From assembly GCF_014644295.1 (NCBI RefSeq), contig NZ_BMKK01000006.1:124001-188000 (forward strand): a stretch of DNA of 64,000 nt, given 5' to 3'. This DNA is from Emticicia aquatilis (GTDB lineage Bacteria > Bacteroidota > Bacteroidia > Cytophagales > Spirosomataceae). The position numbers and the translations under genes were made by a program. This document shows positions 27,356 through 35,547 of this stretch, in pieces. Numbering within the stretch: position 1 is the stretch's first letter; each line of letters begins with the position of its first letter. The notes beneath the pieces were generated by a model. The model saw only the letters and a program-made list of their open reading frames with translations. It made no database searches and was not told where the DNA came from.

Positions 27356-27932
27356 ATGCCCTCCAATCCCAAACAACTACTCGCCAAACTTCGCCAAGAG
27401 CAGCATCGTGGAAATCCTTTACAGGAATAAAACCTACTCGTGCGTGAGCTTTCAATGAGCGAGTATTATTAGTTGAAATATCGGTTACACACATTTCAAA
27501 CTTAGCAGATAGTTCTTCTCGGAGTTTCTGATACATTCCATCAAAAAAACCCATGCTGCGGTAGCCCTCTCCTACGCAAACTTGTCCCATAACTACGTAA
27601 TTAAAGTCTTTTAATGTTTGTCCGTCGTAGTCTATTTCATCAATTGCCTCGAATAAGGTTTTTAATTCTGGCACACCGTTTCTGAATTGTGGTAACATCG
27701 CCAAACAATAAGCCACAACTGTATCGCCATCTTTTACGATAACGCTCGGCTGAGCATCATTCATTGCCTTTAACACTGCATATTCATGTTCGACTGTCAC
27801 AAATCCTTGGCTTTGGATTTGTTCGGGTGTAAGGTTTTTTTTGAGGTTTTTTTGTTGAAGTGCTAAAATTCCTCTAACATCATCGTCACTCTTGACTGTG
27901 GTAATAATTGGTCCTTTGGATGAATCGAGCAT
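27354..27932 (-). CDS. GNAT-family N-acetyltransferase
   Basis: 192 residues with a GNAT-like core. The acetyl-CoA block appears as VCVGEGYRSMGFFDGMYQKL, preceded by the VVMGQ strand and followed by DISTNNTRSLKAHARVGF, a classic GNAT end motif with the AxxxYxxxGF-like pattern. It would acetylate an unknown small molecule or protein. Its first 70 nt overlap the end of the upstream glycosyltransferase gene in another frame; the residues coded there (ITTVKSDDDVRGILALQQ) look like genuine family sequence, so the overlap is believed. No export signal. Confidence 0.82.
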   Translation of the reverse strand: MLDSSKGPIITTVKSDDDVRGILALQQKNLKKNLTPEQIQSQGFVTVEHEYAVLKAMNDAQPSVIVKDGDTVVAYCLAMLPQFRNGVPELKTLFEAIDEIDYDGQTLKDFNYVVMGQVCVGEGYRSMGFFDGMYQKLREELSAKFEMCVTDISTNNTRSLKAHARVGFIPVKDFHDAALGEVWRVVVWDWRA

Positions 27933-28699
27933 ACTTTTTCCGAATTCGTTTTAATTATGTATTTATTTGGAAATATTCTTCTAATATACTGTTTATAAAA
28001 CTTCTGCATTTGCCATGCAAATCTCCTGTATTGGCTTCGGGGCTTGGTAGAAATCGTTGCGTTCAGGTGTCCATTATGCGAGCCTTCTTCAACCATTGGT
28101 GGATGTACCCAATACATTTTAATGATATTTTGTTGAATCAATTGGTCGTGCCAGCCATCAACAACCGTTGGACATTTATTATCCTTCAGTTCTCGGAGAA
28201 TATTAATCGCTCCCTGTTGGTCAATGATATATGAACCCGACATCCGGCACGTAGAAGCTTGATATAAATGCTTGTCTTTTTTAACATCCCAATACGAAGG
28301 AAATCTTAAAGTACTATTTTCTAATGAAATCATAAATCCTTTATCCAGACTTTCAACTTCATTAAATATCAATTCCAAATCTTCAACAAAATTCCCTAAA
28401 AAGAAAGGGTCATTTTCAAAAATGAGGGCATAATCAAGTTCTTTTTCAACAATTCTTTCAAGAGCAAAGATGTGATTTAAGGTACATGAAAGCACCCCAT
28501 CAGATAAAATATCTCTTATGTTTGGAACAAAGTATTTATCCAGAATTTCTTGCCTGAAATAAATAGGGTCGCCATCAGTAACGAACTCATACGACATACC
28601 CATCTGGTCAAATAACTCAATAATTCTTTTTTCGTGGTATTCATACCCCTTTAGGGCGTGGACTACCATCACTCCTTGTTTTAGCAGTTTCTCAATCAT
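27863..28699 (-). CDS. Glycosyltransferase family 25 (LPS-type)
   Basis: 278 residues from the ATG at 28699. A longer frame reaches 28870 but would begin upstream of the promoter found at 28812-28783. GT25-like blocks: VVHALKGYEYHEKRIIEL near the start, GVLSCTLNHIFALE, the acidic metal-site-like ALIFENDPFF, and SGSYIIDQQGAINIL. The family adds galactose or similar sugars to lipooligosaccharide or glycans. The C-terminal tail of about 25 residues is coded within the GNAT gene and looks unselected, suggesting that an earlier stop was lost. The 5' leader contains a 10-bp inverted repeat. Confidence 0.82.
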   Translation of the reverse strand: MIEKLLKQGVMVVHALKGYEYHEKRIIELFDQMGMSYEFVTDGDPIYFRQEILDKYFVPNIRDILSDGVLSCTLNHIFALERIVEKELDYALIFENDPFFLGNFVEDLELIFNEVESLDKGFMISLENSTLRFPSYWDVKKDKHLYQASTCRMSGSYIIDQQGAINILRELKDNKCPTVVDGWHDQLIQQNIIKMYWVHPPMVEEGSHNGHLNATISTKPRSQYRRFAWQMQKFYKQYIRRIFPNKYIIKTNSEKVCSIHPKDQLLPQSRVTMMLEEF

Positions 28700-28722
28700 T
28701 TTTTTGTAGAATAGGTTAGTTG

Positions 28723-28751
28723 CCTTGAAGTATTGGTTAAGTACTTCAAGG
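28723..28751. promoter_or_regulatory. Inverted repeat in the GT25 leader
   Basis: CCTTGAAGTA (28723-28732) and TACTTCAAGG (28742-28751) are perfect inverted copies 9 nt apart. They lie between the reverse promoter and the GT25 ATG, so they could form a leader hairpin or bind a dimeric regulator. Role unknown. Confidence 0.6.
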
Positions 28752-28782
28752 ATAAAGTTTATAACACGTTTAAATCGTTCTA

Positions 28783-28812
28783 CAAATATAGATTCTGAAA
28801 AACTATTCGCAA
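28783..28812 (-). promoter_or_regulatory. Promoter of the GT25-GNAT unit
   Basis: Reverse-strand TTG (28812-28810), 19 bp, TATATTTG (28790-28783). The predicted leader to the ATG at 28699 is about 75 nt and contains the inverted repeat. Confidence 0.7.
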
Positions 28813-28860
28813 TACATTTATTATCATTAAAATATATTATCTCCGAGATTGTTACTAATC

Positions 28861-28891
28861 TTGAAATCAAGGTAATCTTAGTATATCTTTG
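28861..28891 (+). promoter_or_regulatory. Promoter of the lactonase-like gene
   Basis: TTG (28861-28863), 20 bp, TATCTTTG (28884-28891). Transcription would begin about 35 nt before the ATG at 28932, which excludes the longer frame from 28725. Confidence 0.72.
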
Positions 28892-28931
28892 GAAAAATTA
28901 TTTTCCAACTACGCCATTTATTCCTCTATTC

Positions 28932-30125
28932 ATGAACTTCAAACAAACTTTAGTTACCATATTTTGTAGCTTATTATTTTTGCCACAAATCAGCAAATCT
29001 CAGTCAAAAGATGAGCAATATCTAATCATTGGCACATATACTCGCCCCAACACAAAAAATCCGAGTGAGGGCGTTTATGTCTATAAATTCAATACCAATA
29101 CTGGCGAATTTAGTGCTGTTAGTAAAGCTACTGGCATCAAAAATCCTTCGTTTTTGACAGTTTCTCCCGACCAAAAATTTGTTTATGCTGTCACCGAAAC
29201 AAGCGATGGTTCGGTAACGGCCTATAGTTTTGATAAAAAATCAGGAAATTTAACTAAACTCAATACACAATCATCGGGCGGAGCAGACCCTTGCCACATT
29301 AGTATCGACAAAACAGGAAAATGGGTTTTGGTGGGAAATTATTCGGGAGGAAATTTGTCGATTTTGCCAGTTGAAGCCGATGGTTCACTTGGAAAAGCTA
29401 CGCAAACCATTAATCACGAAGGTAAAGGCCCGAATACTGGTCGTCAAGAAAAACCGCACGTTCATTCGGTAAATATTGCCCCGAATAATCGAGATGTTTT
29501 TGTGCCAGATTTGGGCATTGATAAAATCATGACGTACAGTTTATATGCCAAAAATGGTAAATTTTTGGGAGGAAAACCTGCTTTTACGAAGGTAGCCGAT
29601 GGTTCGGGGCCACGCCATTTTACGGTTCATCCAAACGGTAAATTTGCTTATGTGATTCAAGAATTAAGTAGCACCGTTACGGCTTTCAATTATATTTCGG
29701 GTAAATTGACTCCTATTCAGACGATTACGACGCTTGCCAAAGATTTTAAAGATAAAAACAAGAGTTTTTGTGCCGATATTCATATCTCGCCCGACGGAAA
29801 GTTTTTGTACGGTTCAAATCGCTTTGTTGATGCTGGCAATAAAAATGGCATTTTTGCTCCTAATAATACAACAGATACAATAGTTATGTATAGCATTGAC
29901 CAAAAAACTGGAAAACTGACCTACATCGGCAACGAACCAGTTTTAGGAAAAATACCTCGTAATTTTATGATTACACCCAATGGGAAATTTGTATTGGTAG
30001 CCAACCAAGAGACAGATAATATCACGATTTTTAAAAGAGATGCCAAAACAGGAAAATTATCGCCAACAGGCAAGCAAATCGAAGTTCCTGTGCCTGTTTG
30101 TTTGAAGATGGTTTCGGCGGAGTAA
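28932..30125 (+). CDS. Exported lactonase-family beta-propeller (6-phosphogluconolactonase-like)
   Basis: 397 residues. A signal peptide (MNFKQTLVTIFCSLLFLPQI) ends near SKSQS, followed by a seven-bladed propeller of the lactonase/YbhE type. Repeated blade motifs are SPDQKFVYAVTE, DKTGKWVLVGNYSGGNLS, HPNGKFAYVIQELSS, SPDGKFLYGSNRF and TPNGKFVLVANQ. In E. coli the cytoplasmic relative hydrolyses 6-phosphogluconolactone. The export signal here makes that substrate unlikely; secreted members may act on other lactones or sugars. Start chosen by signal peptide and promoter. The gene stands alone. Confidence 0.88.
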   Translation: MNFKQTLVTIFCSLLFLPQISKSQSKDEQYLIIGTYTRPNTKNPSEGVYVYKFNTNTGEFSAVSKATGIKNPSFLTVSPDQKFVYAVTETSDGSVTAYSFDKKSGNLTKLNTQSSGGADPCHISIDKTGKWVLVGNYSGGNLSILPVEADGSLGKATQTINHEGKGPNTGRQEKPHVHSVNIAPNNRDVFVPDLGIDKIMTYSLYAKNGKFLGGKPAFTKVADGSGPRHFTVHPNGKFAYVIQELSSTVTAFNYISGKLTPIQTITTLAKDFKDKNKSFCADIHISPDGKFLYGSNRFVDAGNKNGIFAPNNTTDTIVMYSIDQKTGKLTYIGNEPVLGKIPRNFMITPNGKFVLVANQETDNITIFKRDAKTGKLSPTGKQIEVPVPVCLKMVSAE

Positions 30126-30240
30126 TTTTTAGGACAGGGTTTTCAACTTATTTTGCTGGGTAGATGCTAAAAAATGATTTTAAACAAAATTAATATTATA
30201 TTTAATAAAATAATTTTCACCACATAAATTTTTCAAATAA

Positions 30241-30591
30241 ATGACTGTTTTTTTTCTTTGGTTTATTTTAGCAATTGTGGTCGGGTATGTTGGCTCTGAT
30301 AGAAGAATAGGCTTTTGGCCTGCATTTTTTTGGTCTATAATATTAAGTCCATTAATAGGTATAATTATAACATTCAACTCAACCAAAAAGGAAGAAGAAG
30401 AGTACAGAAAAAAGATGTTAGAGTTACAACAAAATCAACTAAAACCTCAAAATGATAAAAAACTCAGGAAAAATCTTGAAGAACAGTTGGTAAAAGCTCT
30501 AACACTTTATGAAAAAGGTATTATTTCTGAACAAGAGTATAGTGAACTCGAAATGGGTATCAAAAAAGACATAGATGACTTAAAAGAATAG
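30241..30591 (+). CDS. Small membrane protein with C-terminal SHOCT-like helix pair
   Basis: 116 residues. Two hydrophobic segments (about 3-18 and 25-46) are followed by a charged coil (KKEEEEYRKKMLELQQNQ). A C-terminal segment, QLVKALTLYEKGIISEQEYSELEMGIKK, resembles the SHOCT short C-terminal domain. Such domains are thought to mediate oligomerisation. Function unknown. It is on the opposite strand from the receptor remnant that begins 10 bp downstream. Confidence 0.65.
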   Translation: MTVFFLWFILAIVVGYVGSDRRIGFWPAFFWSIILSPLIGIIITFNSTKKEEEEYRKKMLELQQNQLKPQNDKKLRKNLEEQLVKALTLYEKGIISEQEYSELEMGIKKDIDDLKE

Positions 30592-30601
30592 TGTTCACCT
30601 C

Positions 30602-30722
30602 TTACAAAAACAAACTCAAACTCGCACCAAACTGCCAATTTCTTGGTGCAGCGGTGTTGAAATAGCAATTTCCTACGGCATTAATGTCTTTGCCGAGGCT
30701 ATACACTTCGTTGAGCAGAATT
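30602..30722 (-). pseudogene. 3' remnant of a TonB-dependent receptor gene
   Basis: The last 39 codons and stop of a receptor gene, paralogous to the 3' end of the intact receptor at 31356-33449. Over 117 aligned bases I count 14 differences, 11 of them synonymous (changes N to K, R to C and F to Y are the exceptions). The encoded end, NTAAPRNWQFGASLSLFL, is identical. Similarity stops abruptly at about 30722, just before the DinB gene. The synonymous bias suggests it came from a full-length gene under selection and was later truncated, not from a fresh partial copy. Confidence 0.85.
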
Positions 30723-30742
30723 CTATTCTGAAAGTAAGTTAA

Positions 30743-31273
30743 TTATGTCATTTTATGCAATTCAACAACCTGTCCAAGATGTCGGTTGATATGAAATGCC
30801 AAAAACTCTAATCTTTGTTGTATATCAAAAGGTCCAGAAATAGGGTGTGGTGGCGTCATTATCGATAAATCTTCGTCCGAAAGATGTCTTCCTAAACTTT
30901 CCAAAACTTGTTCTAAACTCAATAGCATTGTTTTCCAATAGGCAATTGGGCCACCAAATCGTGGAGCAGCAATGGCTGGAACTACTTCTTTTTCCTTCCA
31001 AGTTTCTGCAATGATTGTATCCATAGTTTTCCCTGCATGAATTCTTTCACCTTCCCATATAGCTTTGCCCTCTCTGTTTGCTTGCAAAGACCTCCAAATA
31101 CTCAAAATTCCACCTTGTTCAGCCCAAAATAAATGTTCCGTAATCTCAACAGTATTCCAGATTTCGGGAGCAGGTTTCCATTGAGCTTCTTGCTCAGTAA
31201 GTTCATTTACTTTTTTTAGATAACTTTGACGAGCAAAATTAACGGCTTCGATTAAGTTTTGTACTTTTTCCAT
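30743..31273 (-). CDS. DinB/YfiT-superfamily protein
   Basis: 176 residues forming the four-helix DinB bundle. Potential metal-ligand histidines are in the usual places: TEHLFWAE in helix 2 and FHINRHLGQVVE at the C-terminus. The N-terminal LIEAVNFARQSYLKKVNELTEQEAQWKPAPEIWNTVEI shows the typical sequence WNTVEITEHL. Members include bacillithiol-type thiol transferases and proteins of unknown activity; the substrate is unknown here. It lies between an intact receptor gene and the remnant of its paralogue, all on the same strand. Confidence 0.85.
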   Translation of the reverse strand: MEKVQNLIEAVNFARQSYLKKVNELTEQEAQWKPAPEIWNTVEITEHLFWAEQGGILSIWRSLQANREGKAIWEGERIHAGKTMDTIIAETWKEKEVVPAIAAPRFGGPIAYWKTMLLSLEQVLESLGRHLSDEDLSIMTPPHPISGPFDIQQRLEFLAFHINRHLGQVVELHKMT

Positions 31274-31355
31274 ATTATAATTTCAATTTTCAAATACAAT
31301 ATACAAAAATTAGAATAATGTAAATTTAAAAACAATATGGAAACTTATCGTACAA

Positions 31356-33449
31356 TTACAAAAACAAACTCAAACTCGCTCCAAACTGCCAGTTTCTTGG
31401 AGCTGCGGTGTTGAAAAAGCGATTTCCTACAGCGTTGATGTCATTACCGAGGCTATATACTTCATTGAGTAGATTATCGCCGGCGGTGTAAATATTCAAG
31501 CCAATTCGCTCGAAATTTTTACGATAGCCTATTCTGGCATTCAATAATTTATAAGAATTGGCATAAACCGTGTTGGCATCAGTCAACGGAATTCGGTCGG
31601 TGAAATTGAGGGTTGAGTTGAGGTAAAAGCCCATTTTTGTTTGTAAATCTACGCCCGAAACCCACACTTGACGAGGCACACCCGTGAGTGCATTGCCCGA
31701 TAAATCGGTTTTGAGTTGGAGGTAGTTTTTGAAGCTATAATCATTGAAAGTATAACTCGTAAAAACTCGCAATTCTTGAATAAATTCTTTATCTATATGC
31801 TTGATAATCAAGCCATTTAGCAATAATTCAAGTCCATTTTGAAGCGTACTTCCCGCATTTGTAAAAATCTCTCTTCCTGCATTGTCGGTACGGCGAACGA
31901 TGGTGTTTTTTAGGCGAAATGAATAAGCCGTGATATCAAAATTAATTCGTTTTTTCAGGAGATTTCCACGAGTACCGACTTCGTAGTTGATACCTTTTTC
32001 GGGAGCGAGCGAAGGCACAAACGTACTATTTTGATAACCGCTGATGTATTCGGTAACGGTTGGCGGAGAAAAACCACTACTCACACTCGCAAAAACTGAG
32101 ATTTTATCTTGTATTTTCTTCAAAAGGGCAATTCTTGGCAAAAAAGCCGCTGGCAATAATTCAGAAATTGGCTTGATTTTCGGAGCATCCGACAAACGAG
32201 TAAAATCATATTTGAAACGATTATAACTGCCGCCAATCGTCAGGATAAAGTTTTGAGGTAAGTCGGTTTCGAGCTGACCAAACAAAAAATAATTCCAAGC
32301 TGCTACATTATCATTGGTCTGTAAAGTATCGATTACGCCCGATTTATTTCCAAAATTACGAATCACCCAAGCCGATTTTTGTAGTTCACCGCCCACCGTG
32401 AAGCGATTTTTTAAATTTCCGACATCAAACGAATAATTCATTCGGCTTCTTCCGCCAAAAGTTTGTTCGTTGCGGATTTCATAATTCGTAATAAATGGAT
32501 TTCGTAGTTCGGAAACTGTTCCGTAAATACTCGTTACGTTTGTCCAATGAGCATTCAAACGGTATTCTTGCGAAACCCCAATATTGAATAATTTCTGATA
32601 AATTCCTGCTTTTTGCTGAATCGAACTTGGCAGAGTTGCAGTTGCCAAACGTGCCTGACTTGGGTCTTTTTCAAACTGTGCTTGATTCAATCCGCCTGGG
32701 GTTTGGTATTTAATATCCGAGTATAAAGTACTGATATTTAAGGTTTTATTGGGTGAAACAAAATAACTCGAACGCCAACTTAGTACATCACGAACGGCCG
32801 CACTATGTTGTCGATAGCCATCGGTTTGGGCGTGGGCATAACTCAGCACTGAATTAACTTTTTCGGAAGCCACATTCCACGAAACATTTCTATTTTGCAA
32901 GCCATAACTACCATAAGCCACACCAGTGTTGATATAATTCGTATGTCCTTTTCGGGTGTTATTTCCATCGGCTTTTGCTCCTCCGAGTAGCACAACTCCG
33001 CCCGTTCCTGCTCCGTAAACGCTTCCTGCAGGGCCTTTAATTACTTCGATATTGCCGATTGTGTTCATATCGAGCGAGTTCAGAAAAGTATTGCCATTGC
33101 CATCGGTCAGCGGAATATCATTCCAATAAACTTTTACATTGCGAACTCCAAAAGGCGAACGCAGCGAACTTCCACGAATGGCCAAACGATAACTCCCAGG
33201 CGAGCGTTCTTCCATGCGTACACCTGGCAAAGTATTGAAAACTGGTACAAGCGAAGTGTTTTCAAAACGCTGTATGTCTTTGATAGTAAGCACATTAACC
33301 GATGCGGCAGTTTCGCTCAACTTGCGTTCGGTTTCAAAACCTCGCACCACAACTTCGTTGAGTTGTTTGGTAGAATCAGCTTCTTGGGCAAAACAATTTA
33401 GAGCAATGAAAGCAATAAAAAGAGTATTAAAAAGGTAAGTTTTAAGCAT
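31356..33449 (-). CDS. TonB-dependent receptor
   Basis: 697 residues. A signal peptide ends near NCFAQ. There is no carboxypeptidase-like domain. The plug includes LNEVVVRGFETERKL, VFNTLPGVRMEERSPG and IEVIKGPAGSVYGAGTGGVVLL. The barrel ends FGASLSLFL. General features resemble iron-complex or vitamin receptors (FecA/BtuB-like), but no uptake genes lie beside it. The stop is followed by the DinB gene and then by a degraded copy of this gene's 3' end, so there was once a second receptor here. ComEC lies 22 bp upstream on the same strand, so cotranscription is possible. Confidence 0.92.
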   Translation of the reverse strand: MLKTYLFNTLFIAFIALNCFAQEADSTKQLNEVVVRGFETERKLSETAASVNVLTIKDIQRFENTSLVPVFNTLPGVRMEERSPGSYRLAIRGSSLRSPFGVRNVKVYWNDIPLTDGNGNTFLNSLDMNTIGNIEVIKGPAGSVYGAGTGGVVLLGGAKADGNNTRKGHTNYINTGVAYGSYGLQNRNVSWNVASEKVNSVLSYAHAQTDGYRQHSAAVRDVLSWRSSYFVSPNKTLNISTLYSDIKYQTPGGLNQAQFEKDPSQARLATATLPSSIQQKAGIYQKLFNIGVSQEYRLNAHWTNVTSIYGTVSELRNPFITNYEIRNEQTFGGRSRMNYSFDVGNLKNRFTVGGELQKSAWVIRNFGNKSGVIDTLQTNDNVAAWNYFLFGQLETDLPQNFILTIGGSYNRFKYDFTRLSDAPKIKPISELLPAAFLPRIALLKKIQDKISVFASVSSGFSPPTVTEYISGYQNSTFVPSLAPEKGINYEVGTRGNLLKKRINFDITAYSFRLKNTIVRRTDNAGREIFTNAGSTLQNGLELLLNGLIIKHIDKEFIQELRVFTSYTFNDYSFKNYLQLKTDLSGNALTGVPRQVWVSGVDLQTKMGFYLNSTLNFTDRIPLTDANTVYANSYKLLNARIGYRKNFERIGLNIYTAGDNLLNEVYSLGNDINAVGNRFFNTAAPRNWQFGASLSLFL

Positions 33450-33471
33450 TTGGAAGTTCTAAAAATTGTAA

Positions 33472-35547
33472 TTATTCATTAATCGAAAAAGCACCTGTAT
33501 CGTACAAAGAAATAAGATTGAGGTGTAGGCTATCGGCTTGGTGTTTGAGGTTTTCTACTACGTATCGTTTGTTGGAATCATCAACAATGATTAAACCCGT
33601 TTGGAATTTACTGAAAGCTGGGCTTAGTTCCCGAACGGCATTGTTTGAAAGCAGCACATAATCGGCGTTTCCTTGCAAATTTCCGTTGAATTTTTGTTGT
33701 AACCACAAGATTCTTTTTCCCTCAAAATCCAGAAAAGTTACACCTTGTTTGTTGGCGTACTGATTCAAAACCAATTCGTTTTGATTGACAACTCCGTGTT
33801 TATCATAATAGTTTTTGAGATGAAAATCATAGATTTTCTTACTGTTGAGCAGAGTCGTATCGGCAATGAACGTGGCAGATTTTCCATCAATGATACTAAT
33901 ACCTGATTTCTTAGGAATGAAATGAAAAGTTAGGGCTTTTTGATTACTTTGAAAATAATCCTCCGTAATATTCAGACAAAATAAAATGCTCATAATCAAT
34001 AAACTAACTCGTAGATATTTGATTTCAGAGCGAAGAAAAAAGAGAATAAATAGCAGGATTGTTGCGTACAAAAACAACATTTCGGGAATTGACATCGAAA
34101 AACCTTTCAGCGTACCAAAAGGCAGTTTTTCTACGAAAAAAACGCTTTTATTCAGCCAAACGAGTGAATATTTTAAGATAAAAGTAATAATATCTGATAA
34201 AACAGGAATCGGAGCAATCATCAATAAAAGCAAACCCGCAGGCAAAACCGCAAACGAGAAAAACGCCACAAATGGATTGGCAATGAGGAAAAATGTCGGG
34301 AATTGATGAAAATAATAAACGCTCAACGGAAAAGTAAACAACTGTGCCGAGAAACAAACGCAAGTACCTTCCCACAAACTTCTGAAAATCAGATTATTGG
34401 GCGTAGCAAGTTGATTGAGATAAGGATACAAGAAAACAATGCCAATAATGGCCAAATAAGATAACTGAAAACCCACATCAACTAACCAATAGGGATTCCA
34501 ACAAAGCAGTAAAAGTGCCGAAATGGCAAGTGTATTATAAATGTTCTGTTGGCGATTGAAGACTGGTGCTAATTGAATAATTGAAAACATAACCGTTGCC
34601 CGAAGCACAGTTGAGGAGAGTCCCGTAAAAACAGCATATCCCCACAAAAGCAGAATTACGACCGCTGCAAAGATTTGTTTGCCGTATCTTCCACGCTTTT
34701 TTATCCAATCCAGCATCCAACCGAGCAACAAAAACAATATTCCAACGTGCATTCCCGACACCGAAAGTACGTGAATTGCCCCCGAAGCTGAGTAAGCATC
34801 GAGTAAGTCATTGTCAATATCATCACGCAAACCAACAACCATCGCACTCGCAACTCTATATTCATTGGGCGTTTGAATTCGGGCTTTAAAAACGCTATCG
34901 GCATACTGATTGGCTTTATACGAAAACTCTAAAATTTTAGAAGGTGCTTCGTGACCAATTTTGATGTACTCCTGTCCCCACAAAAAATGGTGGGCATAAA
35001 TCCCTCGGTATTGCATAAACCTACGGTAATCAAATTCTTCGGGGTTTTTCGGGGCTTCTACTTCACGAGGCATATCTTTTATCAAAAAAACATCGCCGTA
35101 TTGCGGTTTCTCTGACTCTTGACGGTTGAAATAAAGGAGTGTTTTACCAGTAGAGTTTTGCCATTTACCATCAACTTTTATGGCGTTTATTTCGGCCTCA
35201 ACTTTGTAGGTTTTGGGTTTAGTTTCAGCATTTGAAATAATAACAGCCTGATAATGAGTAAACTGTGGCAAATTTGTATAATGACTTGACTGATTGATAG
35301 CGGTTTTCTGATAAGTGAGCAACCAACCAGCCAAGAAAACAATAAGCATGAGTGTTGTTCCACGCAGAATTGGTTTTTGCGTAAAAACTGAAGCGATGAA
35401 AACAATCAATAAACCGCCAATCAAGTAATAGATATTTGTTGGAGAAAATGGCAAAGTAGTATCTTCCGACTGCATGAACAAAAAAGCAGTTATCCCCAAA
35501 ATAAAAAACAGCAAGTATCTGACTACTGGAAAAGCGGTGAATTTCAT
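33472..35547 (-). CDS. ComEC/Rec2-family DNA-uptake channel protein
   Basis: 691 residues, mostly membrane. An N-terminal DUF4131-like part (about 1-200) is followed by the Competence domain. Its signature is DLLDAYSASGAIHVLSVSGMHVGILFLLLG, split across the first helices. A C-terminal soluble tail stands where other ComEC proteins carry a metallo-beta-lactamase domain. That tail shows no HxHxDH motif, so the nuclease-like part is degenerate or absent. ComEC moves single-stranded DNA through the inner membrane in transformation. Its ATG overlaps the stop of the upstream esterase gene (ATGA), implying translational coupling without an obvious functional link. Confidence 0.9.
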   Translation of the reverse strand: MKFTAFPVVRYLLFFILGITAFLFMQSEDTTLPFSPTNIYYLIGGLLIVFIASVFTQKPILRGTTLMLIVFLAGWLLTYQKTAINQSSHYTNLPQFTHYQAVIISNAETKPKTYKVEAEINAIKVDGKWQNSTGKTLLYFNRQESEKPQYGDVFLIKDMPREVEAPKNPEEFDYRRFMQYRGIYAHHFLWGQEYIKIGHEAPSKILEFSYKANQYADSVFKARIQTPNEYRVASAMVVGLRDDIDNDLLDAYSASGAIHVLSVSGMHVGILFLLLGWMLDWIKKRGRYGKQIFAAVVILLLWGYAVFTGLSSTVLRATVMFSIIQLAPVFNRQQNIYNTLAISALLLLCWNPYWLVDVGFQLSYLAIIGIVFLYPYLNQLATPNNLIFRSLWEGTCVCFSAQLFTFPLSVYYFHQFPTFFLIANPFVAFFSFAVLPAGLLLLMIAPIPVLSDIITFILKYSLVWLNKSVFFVEKLPFGTLKGFSMSIPEMLFLYATILLFILFFLRSEIKYLRVSLLIMSILFCLNITEDYFQSNQKALTFHFIPKKSGISIIDGKSATFIADTTLLNSKKIYDFHLKNYYDKHGVVNQNELVLNQYANKQGVTFLDFEGKRILWLQQKFNGNLQGNADYVLLSNNAVRELSPAFSKFQTGLIIVDDSNKRYVVENLKHQADSLHLNLISLYDTGAFSINE

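Noticed and set aside
28725-28931. Extended N-terminus of the lactonase-like protein from 28725
   Set aside because: The promoter at 28861-28891 and the signal peptide starting at 28932 place the real start downstream; the extension also overlaps the GT25 promoter region.
30602-31355. Insertion sequence carrying the DinB gene between receptor copies
   Set aside because: No transposase, terminal inverted repeats or target duplication were seen, and the synonymous pattern fits loss of a tandem paralogue better.
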